Part shown: positions 1 to 13,043 of the stretch, one piece after another
Position numbering within the stretch: the first letter of the stretch is position 1
Layout of the letters: each line of letters opens with the position of its first letter
Assembly: GCF_000006405.1 (NCBI RefSeq)
Contig: NW_003209345.1
Location: 1-64,000, forward strand
DNA from: Perkinsus marinus ATCC 50983
Taxonomy: Eukaryota > Perkinsozoa > Perkinsida > Perkinsidae
Length of the DNA stretch: 64,000 bases
Direction: 5' to 3'
Position numbers and translations under genes: made by a program
Notes under the pieces: model-generated
The model's input: only the letters and a program-made list of their open reading frames with translations
Databases searched by the model: none
What the model was told of the DNA's origin: nothing

Positions 1-467
1 GCAGTAGAGATTAATTGTCGGGAGAAATGCAGTCGGCGGGCATCGAACGTGCGTCAATTATAAGGGACAAAATGCTTCGAACTCAGCCTTCATCGTTCGT
101 CTGAATATTGTTAGGAAAGCATCACTTAGTGCTATTTCATGCATCAAAGTGTACATCCAGTCATCCGGCTCTCAATTTGTGGATTTACCGCTTTCAACTG
201 CTGGTGGAGAAATGATTCGTACGCATGCACACTAAAAATCAGCCGAACTACAATATAGAGCTCCCCTCGATACGCAAAAACTATCTTCGCGTTGTTCCAT
301 GATGTCAATTACTACTCCAAAGATGGGGGTTCCATCATAATTGTGAATAGGCTGTTGCTCGAGCAGGTACGGCACTGACGTCAAGGTCGAGCACAGAATT
401 AGGAATTTCGTGGCGCAGCGAGAAGTTTGTGCAACTGGCACGACCACAATTCCGACCCTTGTATGTT
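1..467. other. no recognisable gene
   Basis: I see no exon with family similarity, no tandem repeat and no RNA gene in this stretch. It ends directly upstream of the spliced-leader sequence and so may contain the promoter of that RNA gene. I recognise no promoter motif. Confidence 0.4.
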
Positions 468-560
468 ACCGTAGCCATCTTGGCTCAAGGTAGATATCAG
501 GTCCTCTCGCTAGGCTGCAGCCGCAAGGTGAATGCCGGTGACGACCCTTTTGCTCCCCGT
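468..560 (+). ncRNA. candidate spliced-leader (SL) RNA gene
   Basis: Bases 468-489 match the 22-nt leader that dinoflagellates and Perkinsus add to nuclear mRNAs by trans-splicing: an A, then CCGTAGCCAT, CTT and GGCTCAAG. The leader is followed immediately by GTAGAT, a 5' splice donor, which is how an SL RNA gene is built (leader exon plus short intron). This distinguishes it from a retroposed leader relic, which would continue into mRNA sequence. The following bases contain a small GC-rich stem candidate (GGCTGCAGCC at about 512-521) and a short T run near 547. The 3' end given here is an estimate, because perkinsid SL RNAs are under about 100 nt. It lies about 280 bp from a tRNA gene on the other strand. 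It could be a silent copy. Confidence 0.6.
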
Positions 561-768
561 TCCCCTTGAACAAAGTTATCTCTCACGAATTCACAGTCTT
601 CCCGCTATCATTGGCGGAGACAGATCTCACTGATCCGAAAAGAGAGAGGAAAAGGGGAACATTAGCAACATTGTCCAGGGGATAGGGGCGATTCCGAACG
701 GCGTCGTGGGACTGCAGCATATCAGTAAGATTAGCGGAAGACATCGTTTGCAACATAATCGGAATCAT

Positions 769-840
769 TCCGATGCGGGGACTCGAACCCCGGTCGCGTG
801 GGTGAGAGCCACGAATCCTAACCAGCTAGACTACGTCGGA
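769..840 (-). tRNA. tRNA-Glu (anticodon CTC)
   Basis: Read on the minus strand, these 72 bases fold as a tRNA. The D-arm contains AGCTGGTTAGGAT. The anticodon stem CGTGG/CCACG closes the loop CTCTCAC, giving anticodon CTC (Glu, GAG codons). The T-arm is CGGGG-TTCGAGT-CCCCG. The acceptor stem TCCGACG pairs with CATCGGA except for one C-A mismatch at the sixth pair. No intron is needed. There is no clear T-run terminator directly downstream, and the mismatch leaves some chance that this is a decayed copy. Confidence 0.75.
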
Positions 841-1770
841 CACAACGCAATGAGATTGATCGGGTATGTTATATTTGCCTCTGCATGGGCATGCGGCACC
901 TCATATTACACCCGGGGCTTCTCTCATGCCCAAACATCACTCTCAAAAAGAGCACTCGATACAGAACCAACGAGGCGTGGTACAAAAGTTGGACCACAGT
1001 CGCAAGTCGACGGGGGAAACCATAAACTTTGAATGCTTCTTTCTACACCCAGCATTGAATGTCGAGCAAAGTTGAAGCAGAAATCATGGTGACACGGAGT
1101 GAAAATTTAGGTAGATAATATGACTCGGAAATCTAGCTCCCCTCATAGAGTGCGTGGGGTTTGATACGAAGTTTGCAGATTCGACATATTAACCCGGTGT
1201 CATCCGCAATGACAATCCCCCCAATGTGTGTTCCATCAGCAACACCACACACTCTTACAACAGTACAACGGAAGCCCTACCTTACCGTGTTTGCAGTTCA
1301 CGACTATCATCAGAATCACGAGGATGCAGGCAACTTGCTTTGAGAGTGGTACTTTTTATACCTCGAACCAATGACAGCAGTGCTAACCCACTGGAATCAA
1401 CATCGATGAGGTTAGCTATATACATGCAAGAAACTCCAACAACGCCAGCACCTCAAACACCCGACAGATGCTCAAACCTTGAACATCTGTACCCAGCCAA
1501 CCCAACAAATCTAGTGACAGGATAACACACATATGGTGAGTAATAGGAAGTCATTGAGGGAATAATAAATATAGATCCACTGTCGTCCCAATAATAGCAT
1601 CCATGAGAGATCTGATTATCACACCGTCTCAACGGTGACTGTTTGTACGTTACTATGCATAGAGTCTACTGGCAGGTAGAACAGCAATATTCGCACTTTA
1701 GACGAGAAGTATAGAACCGAACCATCACAATGAAGCAGCCGTGATGAACAAACGGGAGGCATCGCATTAG
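841..1770. other. no recognisable gene
   Basis: Reading frames here are short and none shows family similarity or convincing splice-site pairs. I see no repeat or RNA gene. Confidence 0.4.
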
Positions 1771-1773
1771 AAT

Positions 1774-3338
1774 CTAACTATCATACCAAACCTTGTACTC
1801 ATCATAGTCCGATTCCTCGTGAGTAACACCCTGCCTTTCAAAAGTCCCCCCGTCGTGTACCGTCGTCATATTGGGTGGTTGTCGGACTGTAGTTTCCTGT
1901 GGGTTGGTTAGATATTCGAGCTTGTTCGATCGGGGCGGCCGGCTGAGTTTTGTCCATCGCGGTAAAGCGGACACTGGTATACCAGGAAAGTAGTATTGAT
2001 CCAAATAACTACGGAATATACCATTACGTTCCGATCGTACCTGAGTAGAACACAGAGTAAGTGGATACGAGGCGGAAGATGACCTACTGTCTGGGCAGTA
2101 GCTCCACTGACGAGCTGTCTGAGAGCAAAATCCCATGCATCTATGGCAGCAGTCATCTTCGGCGTGTTCCCTCTCCCCACTCTAGAATCTCTCGTGATGA
2201 CGCTAAGGAGTATCCTAGCAGTATCCCCATCCTTAGAAGGGTCCTCCACTTGTCTAAGCACCACTCCGACATCATCGTCCCTAGTAAGACGATACATGAA
2301 ACCATTGAGAGCCCATCCCTCACCGACTGATTGGAAGTGAGGTGTCTCAGGTGACATCAATACTTGGAAAAACTTAATGGCCTCATGACGTACCTTATAC
2401 GATGGCGACCCTGGCCTGCTCAACGACATATCGTACTCCCGTTTCACAGCACCAGATGGAATAAATCTACTTGCTATAGACCATCCAAGAGGGAAGTTGG
2501 GCTCACGAGTCGAAGCATTTAGTTCAGGCTGTGAGCTAATACAAGCGTCCTCGCCTTGCCCAGCATCCTTAATCGGTGGTGGATCTACTTCACCATCAGG
2601 TTCTTGAGACGACGAGTCATACTTCTTTTGAAGGCTGGGTGAGACCTCGTTACTTCTCTTAGGAATATTCTCCTCAGCCGCTCGCTGATGCGAGTAAGCC
2701 ACGGGCTTCCGGACTGTGGCCTCATAGATACCAGCCTGGATCCTATCGCGGTAGTTATGTGGTTGTTGATAGTAGTTCGACCCTCCATAGGTGGTTACCA
2801 GATGATCATACGCAGGGGCGGTATGGTAGGTTCGACGTGATTCGGAATATGAACGGTCCAATTGGGTCGTTCCTGTAACCTGAAAAGGCTCCGATATAGT
2901 CAACAAACACCGGCTGTAGTACATGTTGGCTAGAGAGTGGTGGACTCTCGTGATAGTAGGTAGTTTGCTCTTGCGATGTGTAAGGAACTAAATGAAGACA
3001 TCATTGATGCCCGATGAGCTGTATCCATGATACCCACCTCCATGACCATCAAACATAGACATGCCTCCAGCCTGCACGCGTTGAAGATGATGACCATCAT
3101 AGCATCGAGTCGATGGCCCACCCCTCATTGTGCTTATGAGAGGGCTTGACATAATGCTTACGGAAGACATACTGGCATGTTCATACTCGTTGCCATCAGC
3201 AGGTATACTCTGCCTGTACATACCCCTACGTGCATAGGGATCACCTCGATGGAGTGGTTGCTCAGTTACAGACGGAGGAGCTGGCGGTGGGGCACGCCGC
3301 GGAGGGTTCGGATGGGGACGATAGTCATTACCCACCAT
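1774..3338 (-). CDS. uncharacterised protein, at least three exons
   Basis: I do not recognise the family. Exon 1 begins at an ATG at 3338 and encodes a Pro/Arg-rich, then Ser/Gly/His-rich segment (NPPRRAPPPAPPS). Exon 2 is 2088-2879, preceded by a TTTTCAG acceptor and ended by a GTAGGT donor. It encodes a disordered N-terminal half, then an ordered region with HEAIKFFQVLMSPETPHF and a helix around AAIDAWDFALRQLVSGA. Exon 3 is 1774-2040, enters in the same phase after CTACTCAG, and ends in an acidic, Tyr-rich tail (SDYDEYKVWYDS). The exon 2/3 junction is well supported. The exon 1 donor is not obvious, so the first joint is uncertain. The ordered part could be a small domain with disordered flanks, with no functional clue. 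Confidence 0.55.
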
Positions 3339-3344
3339 GGGCAC

Positions 3345-4029
3345 TAGTTATTCAGGAACCTCAAACCTGCATGCCTCGTTAGCTCTCACCCCTTCTAAGC
3401 AACTGTATGATCCAGAAATGACGAGTATATTTCCACGTAACGATGATAAAATGAACTTAATCGACAGTGAGATTCAATGAGCCTTACTGAAGAGCCAGAT
3501 ATGTAACTCATTGATAGTTATCCTAACATACATCGTACATGATCCATAACCTCGGATAGTAAAACGGTAGCATACAGTCAAGAACGGCCAAGTGAGGTCG
3601 ATTCCGTCTAATAGGAGCCAAAAAACTCCGCGCGGCAGCTTAATTTATGAATTTTGCGCATTTCTTCCTTGAGTGTTGCTCACGCATGACAACGAAGGCT
3701 CACGTGCCTCGACAATACCACAAATCAACTTGAACCCCAATCCAAATGTTACTTAAGCTAGAAAAACAGCGAGCACGATGAAGTTGTTGGAATTCGAGAG
3801 AAAACGAGCGAGTCACGCGGATGGTCTCGCAGCATGTCCCTCACACTAGTGTGTAAATGACAGGGTTCGAGGGGGAATCCATATGCGATTATATTAACGC
3901 GACTTCAACTAGATATTAAAGCCGAAGAGTGGTAAGTCCAGATCAACTATGCAATAATAGAGAAACTGGATATACTAAAATCTTGAGTAGGAGAACTTCT
4001 CGCATGTGTACAACAGATATTGGAATAGT
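3345..4029. other. intergenic, no recognisable gene
   Basis: AT-rich sequence upstream of the minus-strand gene ending at 1774 and downstream of the kinase gene. No exon, repeat or RNA gene was recognised. Confidence 0.4.
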
Positions 4030-6248
<2,219 letters not shown>

Positions 6249-7249
6249 AAGACAAATAATCCAAAAGATTCAAAACTGCAATAGTCCTGGTAAGTCCCTC
6301 CCCCTAGAGACGATTACAGGTGAATTAGTATGAGGAGCCACTACAAAGGACGAGAAGTTCGATAAGATGAAACATAGTGCATGTAAAGGTATTGAGTCTG
6401 TACCATCGCACAGCCTATCATAGTAGCGGACTAATATAATCCTAGTATATCTACAGCACACTCCCTCACATGGACTTCATTACTACCCATCCGACAGGGA
6501 CATAACCAATCGATCACCTTCACAGAGGGATGTTAACTGTCTTCGGGACTACACCCTCACTCACCCGATAAAGCAGACTACACCCTCTCTGAGTCGTTCA
6601 AATCGATCTCTTTGGAAGTTGCAAAAAAGAAGGGTATAACGGATTGGTAAAACAAACCCAGTAATCTGTCAATTACCGCCAAATACCTGCAGCAACCAAT
6701 TGCTAGCTAAGTGAAGAATGGGCAATAAGCTACGCCTGCAAATGATGGATAACAAGACCCAGGTAGAGGCCTGCATAACCCCCAACTACCGAAGCACATG
6801 CTATTCTTCTATGTTTATTGGTCGAGTATGTAAGAGCCTAAGTGACGGCAGGAAGTGCCATCGTAGGTACCATGTCACACAGCCCTGCACGGATAGTACC
6901 TAGGATGATATAATTGAATGGGTCTTGGGCTATGGCATTACTCAAGACTGTCATGTTGGCTAAGAACCTAGCGGGGCATAAACTAATATAGAGGAGATGA
7001 TGCAGTACAAGGATCTCGCGAGTACATACTTCCCATCTGCACGTAGACCAACCCTCTAAAACATGATGATGATAATCATGAGAGAGGATTTACAGACACT
7101 GATCAATGAACGGAGCATATGTGGAGGGTGAGTAGTAGAATGGAAGAGCTTAGAGAGCTACGGTGCTCGTAACATAGGAGCTCACAGACAAGGAATACTA
7201 CCCGACCAAGGGTTACCTATCAGCACTATTGAATACATCACCGCCGTCA

Positions 7250-7303
7250 TTCTCTTCCAGGAGCATCATTCTGACCTTCTCCTCCAAGAGCATCATTCTG
7301 ACC
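7250..7303. repeat. 2 x 27-bp tandem repeat
   Basis: Two 27-bp units (7250-7276 and 7277-7303) share the 16 bases AGCATCATTCTGACC plus flanks and differ at two positions. On the minus strand they would read as a repeated GEGQNDA peptide, but no gene context supports translation. Confidence 0.7.
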
Positions 7304-7507
7304 AGATCGATACCAACAAAGAGCTCCTGGTTTGATTTCCAGCTCGGAAGGAACCTCGACCATTGTGTATAAATGGACCCATAGAGGAACTGAGAGCAGC
7401 ACCGAAAGACAAGGATAGGTAGTATAGAGTGAACCTACCTTTTCGTGCCTTGATAAGCTCTTAAAAACCTCTATCAACTAATCCAAGCTATTTATCTCAG
7501 TCAGTTC

Positions 7508-7552
7508 GGCTTTGTCACCTGAGGCTTTGTCACCTGAGGCTTTGTCACCTGA
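7508..7552. repeat. 3 x 15-bp tandem repeat
   Basis: Three perfect copies of GGCTTTGTCACCTGA in tandem. Confidence 0.9.
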
Positions 7553-7943
7553 GACAAGCTCCATCTATTCAGACGGAGCTGTTATTGATCAGTGATCTAT
7601 AATAACAGGGTGTTGGACATCTATTTCAACACTTCCAACTGTTGGGAGTAATTCACTCCGAGTGAATATAGAATCTGTTTATGGCCCTCAAGCTGCTAAC
7701 TTAGTCCCATGAACGAGTGTGTCAAGCGCCGTCACAGAGTGCGCTGCTGACATTCATCTTGAATTCTTGTATCGCCTCGTATTTCCTCATTTTCGGATCG
7801 CAACAAGATTGCTTGGCGTTGAACAGGTACTGCGGATGTGTTGACATACCCAACAAAGCTATTGGTATGCTCTATGGCAGGGATTGGTCGTTTTGTATTG
7901 GATTAGACTCTTTAGACTTTGGTTAATCGGTAATTACTCCAAC

Positions 7944-8813
7944 ATGGCCGAGGAGCGCGAGAAGAACGTGTATATCAGCAAGCTAGCCGAACAGGCTGAG
8001 CGTTACGACGAGATGGCAGATTACATGAAGGCAGTTGCCGAGACCGGCACTGAGCTGAGTGTTGAGGTAGGGGATCAACTACCTTATAACAATTCATATC
8101 CCTTGAGCCTCGCTGAGAACATGCAGAGTGTTCCCCCTTTCGAGCTGTTTATCTCACTGTAGCATGTGATTATTGTTATTGTTTCTCCTGCTTCGTAGGA
8201 ACGTAACCTACTCTCGGTTGCTTACAAGAATGCCGTTGGATCTCGCAGAGCTTCGTGGAGAATTGTCTCTTCTGTTGAGCAGAAGGAGTCCAGTAAAGGC
8301 AACACCACTAACGCTGAGATCGCCAAGGGTTACAGGGAAAAGGTTGAAGCTGAATTGCAAGAGATCTGCGATAAGATTCTCGGCCTCCTCGATAAGTACT
8401 TAATCCCTTCTTCCCAGTCCGGCGAGTCACAAGTCTTTTATTATAAGATGAAGGGTGATTATTATCGCTATATCGCCGAATTCAGTTCGGGTGATACCAA
8501 GAGCAAGGCTGCTGATGATGCCCATCAGGCTTATAAGGAAGCTACCTCCATCGCTCAGAAAGAACTCCTCGTTACCCATCCTATCCGTTTGGGATTGGCA
8601 CTCAACTTCTCTGTCTTCTACTATGAGGTGCTCAACCAGCCCGATGAGGCTTGTAAGATGGCCAGGCAGAGCTTCGAAGATGCTATAGCTGAGTTGGACA
8701 ATGTCAGCGAGGATAGCTACAAGGATTCTACTCTTATCATGCAACTCCTGCGCGATAACCTCACCTTATGGACCTCTGATCAGGACGGTGGTGCTGAAGA
8801 TGGTGCCAACTAG
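7944..8813 (+). CDS. 14-3-3 protein
   Basis: Phosphoserine/phosphothreonine-binding adaptor that works as a dimer in the cytoplasm. There are two exons: 7944-8066 (41 codons, phase 0) and 8199-8813, separated by a 132-base intron with GTAGGG donor and CGTAG acceptor. The protein is 245 residues, the normal family length. Signatures are the N-terminal [20 protein letters not shown], the joint [20 protein letters not shown], the core [15 protein letters not shown] with phosphopeptide-binding Arg/Tyr residues, [10 protein letters not shown], and the C-terminal [16 protein letters not shown]. The tail [10 protein letters not shown] is acidic and variable, as usual. The ATG at 7944 is the only start that gives the conserved first helix. 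The identification is secure. The isoform is not assigned. Confidence 0.97.
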
Positions 8814-10894
8814 GCAGTTTTCGAGGGTAATGCTGGCTGTCAAATGTTATATCATGGCTGCTGCAGTAACTGAGTGATAGCTGATATGCTGAATTATTAT
8901 GTGTCGGTAGTGATGCGCTTACTCAAGACAGTATTATCGCTCCTCATAACAATAATTGTTAGCTTATTTGGTTTTGTGTTATTGAGTACCCGTACGAATT
9001 AGGTATGACCTTGATTGTGTGAGGGTTCCACCTCATGTCAATTGAATTCACAATGCTGCTGCCTCTTTGATTGTCTAAGTACTTCCATCTATCAAGGTCA
9101 AGTGTTTGGCCGACCAATTCCAATAGTCAACTCGTCCCAAGTTATCTGCCGGGCGTTGTATGGCACTAGCATTCGTAATATGAATGATCAACTATTTCGA
9201 ATTGGAGTTACGAGCCTGTATGCCTAGCTAGTGAAATGCTCTGAGTACGGCAACGTGTCAGACACTAAGAATGATAACTGCATCAAGAGATCCAGTGTAG
9301 GTGAAGGTGTGGGTGGGAACGCGAGTGCGAATGAGCATGATACGTGTTACTTACGTAGACATCAGCATCGATAAGATCGAACCATCGGCTGCCATCCAGG
9401 GTGAAGGTTACAGCAAGTTACAGTGTATCCAAGTACCCGATGAAAGAGGATCGGCATCAAATTTTGTTAGTCATTGATAGAAGCTTGCCATTGGAAGGCA
9501 CTAATAAAGCGAATCGTCGGTCCTTGTTCGAATAGTGCGATGACTTCGATGTGTTGAGGATTATTCAGAGATTCCGGTTCGGAGTTACTTCCCACTGTAC
9601 GAACACTGACACGATTCGAACTCGTGAAACTGTGAGCGGCGTTTTGCACAACAGTGGCTAGAATGGTGGAGGATTTTTGGGTTGTATGATTCTGTGAATA
9701 ATTAGTCATCACTGATTCCAGCCAGCGATACTGAGGAAAGTGCATGGACCAGACGCAGATTGGAGCGACACTGAACTCGAGTACACCGATGTAGACCATA
9801 CATGAAACAATTGAGCCAATGCATGAAAGAATTTCGGCCCAATGCCCATTGATTGTATATCCTAGACATCAGACTAGCACTGTAGTGTGTTACAGGCTCT
9901 CCATGAACTTCTAACATTATGCCAGGGCCCAGGCGGAGTATGCTAGCCGAGAATAAGGATCAATCCAACAATAATAATTACAACAACATGACCATCATCA
10001 TCGTATCGAGGACGGACCTACCCCTTCTGTTCGTACTAAGGAACAGCCGAGGTATTGTACTCATTGACTCCTGAAGTAACTCAATCTCGGGGAGCGTTGG
10101 TGATAACAAGGTCTCACTGCTAAAAACTCCTCAGCGGCCATTGCTCGAGAGGAATATTGACGCGACACCTGAGAGAGCAGACGGTGGTTGCTGATCAACC
10201 CTCGAGGGTGGGATGCGGTTTCCTGTTTGCACTAACGTTGTATCGCACAAGAAACGGAAATCAAAGATGTCTAATCCTCCGTTGTTGGCGGCAAAGCCGA
10301 CTTGTGAAGATACTTCCAAATGGATTTCTGAATAGATGAGATGCAGATGACGGGGAAAGCATACACTACTATCCCATCAAGGGTCTCTTTTATTAATGCT
10401 AAGCCGAAAACTTGAGGGCTCGCTTAGGCATCTCGGACAGCGGAGGAATGAAATGACGCGATGTATACACATGCGCTCAACCTCAACCACTTGACCGGCT
10501 ACTGTCTCTTTGAGATGAGCTGTAATCAAACGAACAGTGTACATAAACTCCACATGGAACCATGAACATGTACTCTTGTCGGCCTGTCCGGGACAGGCTG
10601 TCCCGGCCATAGCTTCCACCACATCATGAGAATCCTCGACCTCACAGCGACTACTGCGGTGACTGATAGTGTAGTATCAACACCCAAATTCAGTTCCCAC
10701 ATTGCAGTCAGTTGAGCCATACCTCCAATGGCCACCTTTGATAACACTATGATAGGAAGGCGTGGATGACTAGGTTGTAGTGATAGAGAAGTGTAGTGGG
10801 GTTCGCGACAGGGGCACAGGTCTCACGGTAACCCAATATTCGCAATAATGAGGAGATTAACAAGAATTAACAATTGCTCGATGAGAAAAAGCGC
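8814..10894. other. about 2.1 kb without a recognisable gene
   Basis: Open frames on both strands are short and none matches a family I know. A T-arm-like motif at 9613-9625 was examined and rejected as a tRNA. The sequence before 10894 probably contains the 3' UTR of the minus-strand CSN4 gene. Confidence 0.4.
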
Positions 10895-12854
10895 TCACTG
10901 TAATACCAAGTCCTGGAGGAGAGTAGAATCGTCATCAAAAACTCCGTCTTGCCGCAATAGTGATATCAACAATGGCATTGCTTGTGCTATCGATACTAGT
11001 GCATAGACCTCGTAACTAATGATATGGATGACGAGCATAGACCACAACGGGAAGCACCATGAGCACGTTACATTCTTCCCCCATCCTGATACAGCCAACA
11101 TTGTATCCGAATCAAAGTGATCGAACAGCATGTACTGGGATAGTTGGTCTATCCTGGCCTATACACATGGATGATTCATAACCAACAGAGTTATCCTCTT
11201 GCTAAGGCTGCTGCTGCTCATCCTTTTACCTTCAATCGTCCCTCGGCGATCATATTGGATGCTAACACCTCCACTTGAGCTGGTGTTCTATCTAGGATAT
11301 CACCAAGTCGTGCTAGAGATATGTTCTTGTACTGGTGGGATATGGCTACTATGTTATGCTCAGTTATAGCACGAGAGAGGACGGTCATACCTGGAAGATG
11401 CTGATCATTTCTCGAAACAACGAGGGAGTAGACTGGTGTTGATGATGATGATGATGATAGTGATAACGCCACGCTTACCGTCCGGACCTAGTGCTAGATG
11501 ATGTTCACTCAGGCCTTTCTCGAACTCCTTCAACTCCTTGGGATCTATAACCCTATAGTTCTTCACCTTTGTGAGGACATCCCACTCACAACAAGACGGT
11601 ACTGCCTGTTCGCACCTGAACATAATGCGTATGAGCAGTATTTCGCTTTCGGACATCCAACCTAGGATCGCTAGTCATCATCTGTAGTATTCGCCTCTTC
11701 TTAGGACCAGCAGGGGCCAAGACGATACAACGAGCAGCTCCAAGTAGTAGCTGTGATACATCATCCGAGTCGATAGAGGAGCTGAATGGACCTAGAGCTA
11801 CCTCCAAATACCTGATAACCAATCAAGCAACCTGTAACATAGCATACAACTGGAGTCCAGTACAGAGGACCTACTTATAGGCAGCATCGAGGAACTTCCG
11901 TCTCGCATCGAATATCCTAGCCTGGCATACCTTAAACCTCAACTGTAACGCCACATTGTCGGAACCCAGATCTGGAACCTGGACGAAAGGGATAAGAAAG
12001 CAAAGGTGGGAGGCGCTCACTAGCATGACAGCTCTCGATATGTGGGTTTCAGCGGATAGATCGTCGCCTCCCTCCAAGTAGAGTTCAGCTATCTTGGTGA
12101 AGTGTTCACATCGCGATAGACTACTGCGGAGGCTTCTGACAAACTCTACATAGCAGTCGCCCATATCCTACAGGAGTGAAAAGCTAGCTCACAGTGGTGG
12201 TCCCAATCCTCCTCCTCCTCCTACTCCACCACCACCACTACCACGGCCATCAACATCTATTCGATCAAGATCTCTGGCAGCGGCAAGGAAGTCTCCTTCT
12301 GCTTGATGAACCTATTACCACATAATTCGACATCCACTCTACAACATATTAAGATACCTCAGAGAGGTTGACCCGTAGTTGCATGATCTCCTCTCCCAAC
12401 CCAGCCTGCCGTTCACTACCATTTGGTGGTGATGTTGTTGATGATAAACCACCATGTTCTAGACCTGGTGATGGGGCCGAGACTGATGATGATGAGGAGG
12501 AAGAAGAAGGATCTAATAGCTCTAACATTTGTAACTGGCATATCAAGTCATATGTGGATGGACGAGGACGGTGGGTCCTGAGCTAATTACAGAGAAATCC
12601 TCCAAAGCCGAGTTAGGCAGGTCAGACGTTAGCCGGCACATAGACTGTATGACCGCTCGTGTGAAAGGCTGATTATCTCTACAATTATTGATGACCTGCG
12701 AGACACGGATCAGCGGGCGACATAGATGGTCACGTATTACCGAGCGAGCGATACTCAATAGGTATCCAATGTTGTCGTGTTCACATCTGAGTACATTTTC
12801 TATAGCAAGAGCATCAGGATAGGCCGCACTGAGCTCCCGAAGAGTCTGGTCCAT
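10895..12854 (-). CDS. CSN4: COP9 signalosome subunit 4 (CSN4), PCI-domain protein
   Basis: Scaffold subunit of the COP9 signalosome, which removes Nedd8 from cullins and so regulates SCF-type ubiquitin ligases. Several exons line up with CSN4 in order. The N-terminal helices start at the ATG at 12854 (NQPFTRAVIQSMCRLTSDLP). Then come EEIMQLRVNLSEV, GDFLAAARDLDRI, FTKIAELYLEGGDDLSAE, RFKVCQARIFDARRKFLDAA, LLLGAARCIVLAPAGPKKRR and the winged-helix of the PCI domain (AITEHNIVAISHQYKNISL, RTPAQVEVLASNMIAEGRL). After a GTAAAAGG donor the next exon reads ARIDQLSQYMLFDHFDSD, and the last piece ends DLVLQ. Two low-complexity insertions are unusual: a Ser/Pro-rich stretch after LELLDP, and a Gly-rich run after DRIDVDGRG. 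The start could be upstream of 12854 by one short stretch. The final splice joint is unresolved. Confidence 0.85.
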
Positions 12855-13043
12855 TGATACACTGGGGAGAATTACTCCTATCAGGGGAGTAAGGACCACG
12901 TCGTTGCACACATGATATCTACAGCCATACTCATCACTCCAACCAGGTGATGATGATGATGATCAAACAGTGTAGAGAAACCAATTCCCATGATAAGGCT
13001 TACACGTGACAGAACACAAGAAGGGTACAGCTAGAGAAAGTAA

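Larger units (their letters stand above)
6249..7943. other. intergenic with two small tandem repeats
   Basis: No gene family is recognisable. Two tandem repeats are present and listed separately (7250-7303, 7508-7552). The last 300 bases must include the 14-3-3 promoter and 5' UTR. No leader sequence is encoded there, as expected if it is added in trans. Confidence 0.4.

Noticed and set aside
1908-2087. Reading straight through 2088-1908 as the C-terminus of the first unknown protein
   Set aside because: A GTAGGT donor at 2087 and CTACTCAG acceptor before 2040 give a phase-closed exon with better composition ending at 1774.
9595-9660. Possible tRNA on the minus strand, with T-arm-like CACGA-GTTCGAA-TCGTG
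   Set aside because: No D-loop with GG at the right distance, no 7-bp acceptor stem and no plausible anticodon stem. Only the T-arm matches.
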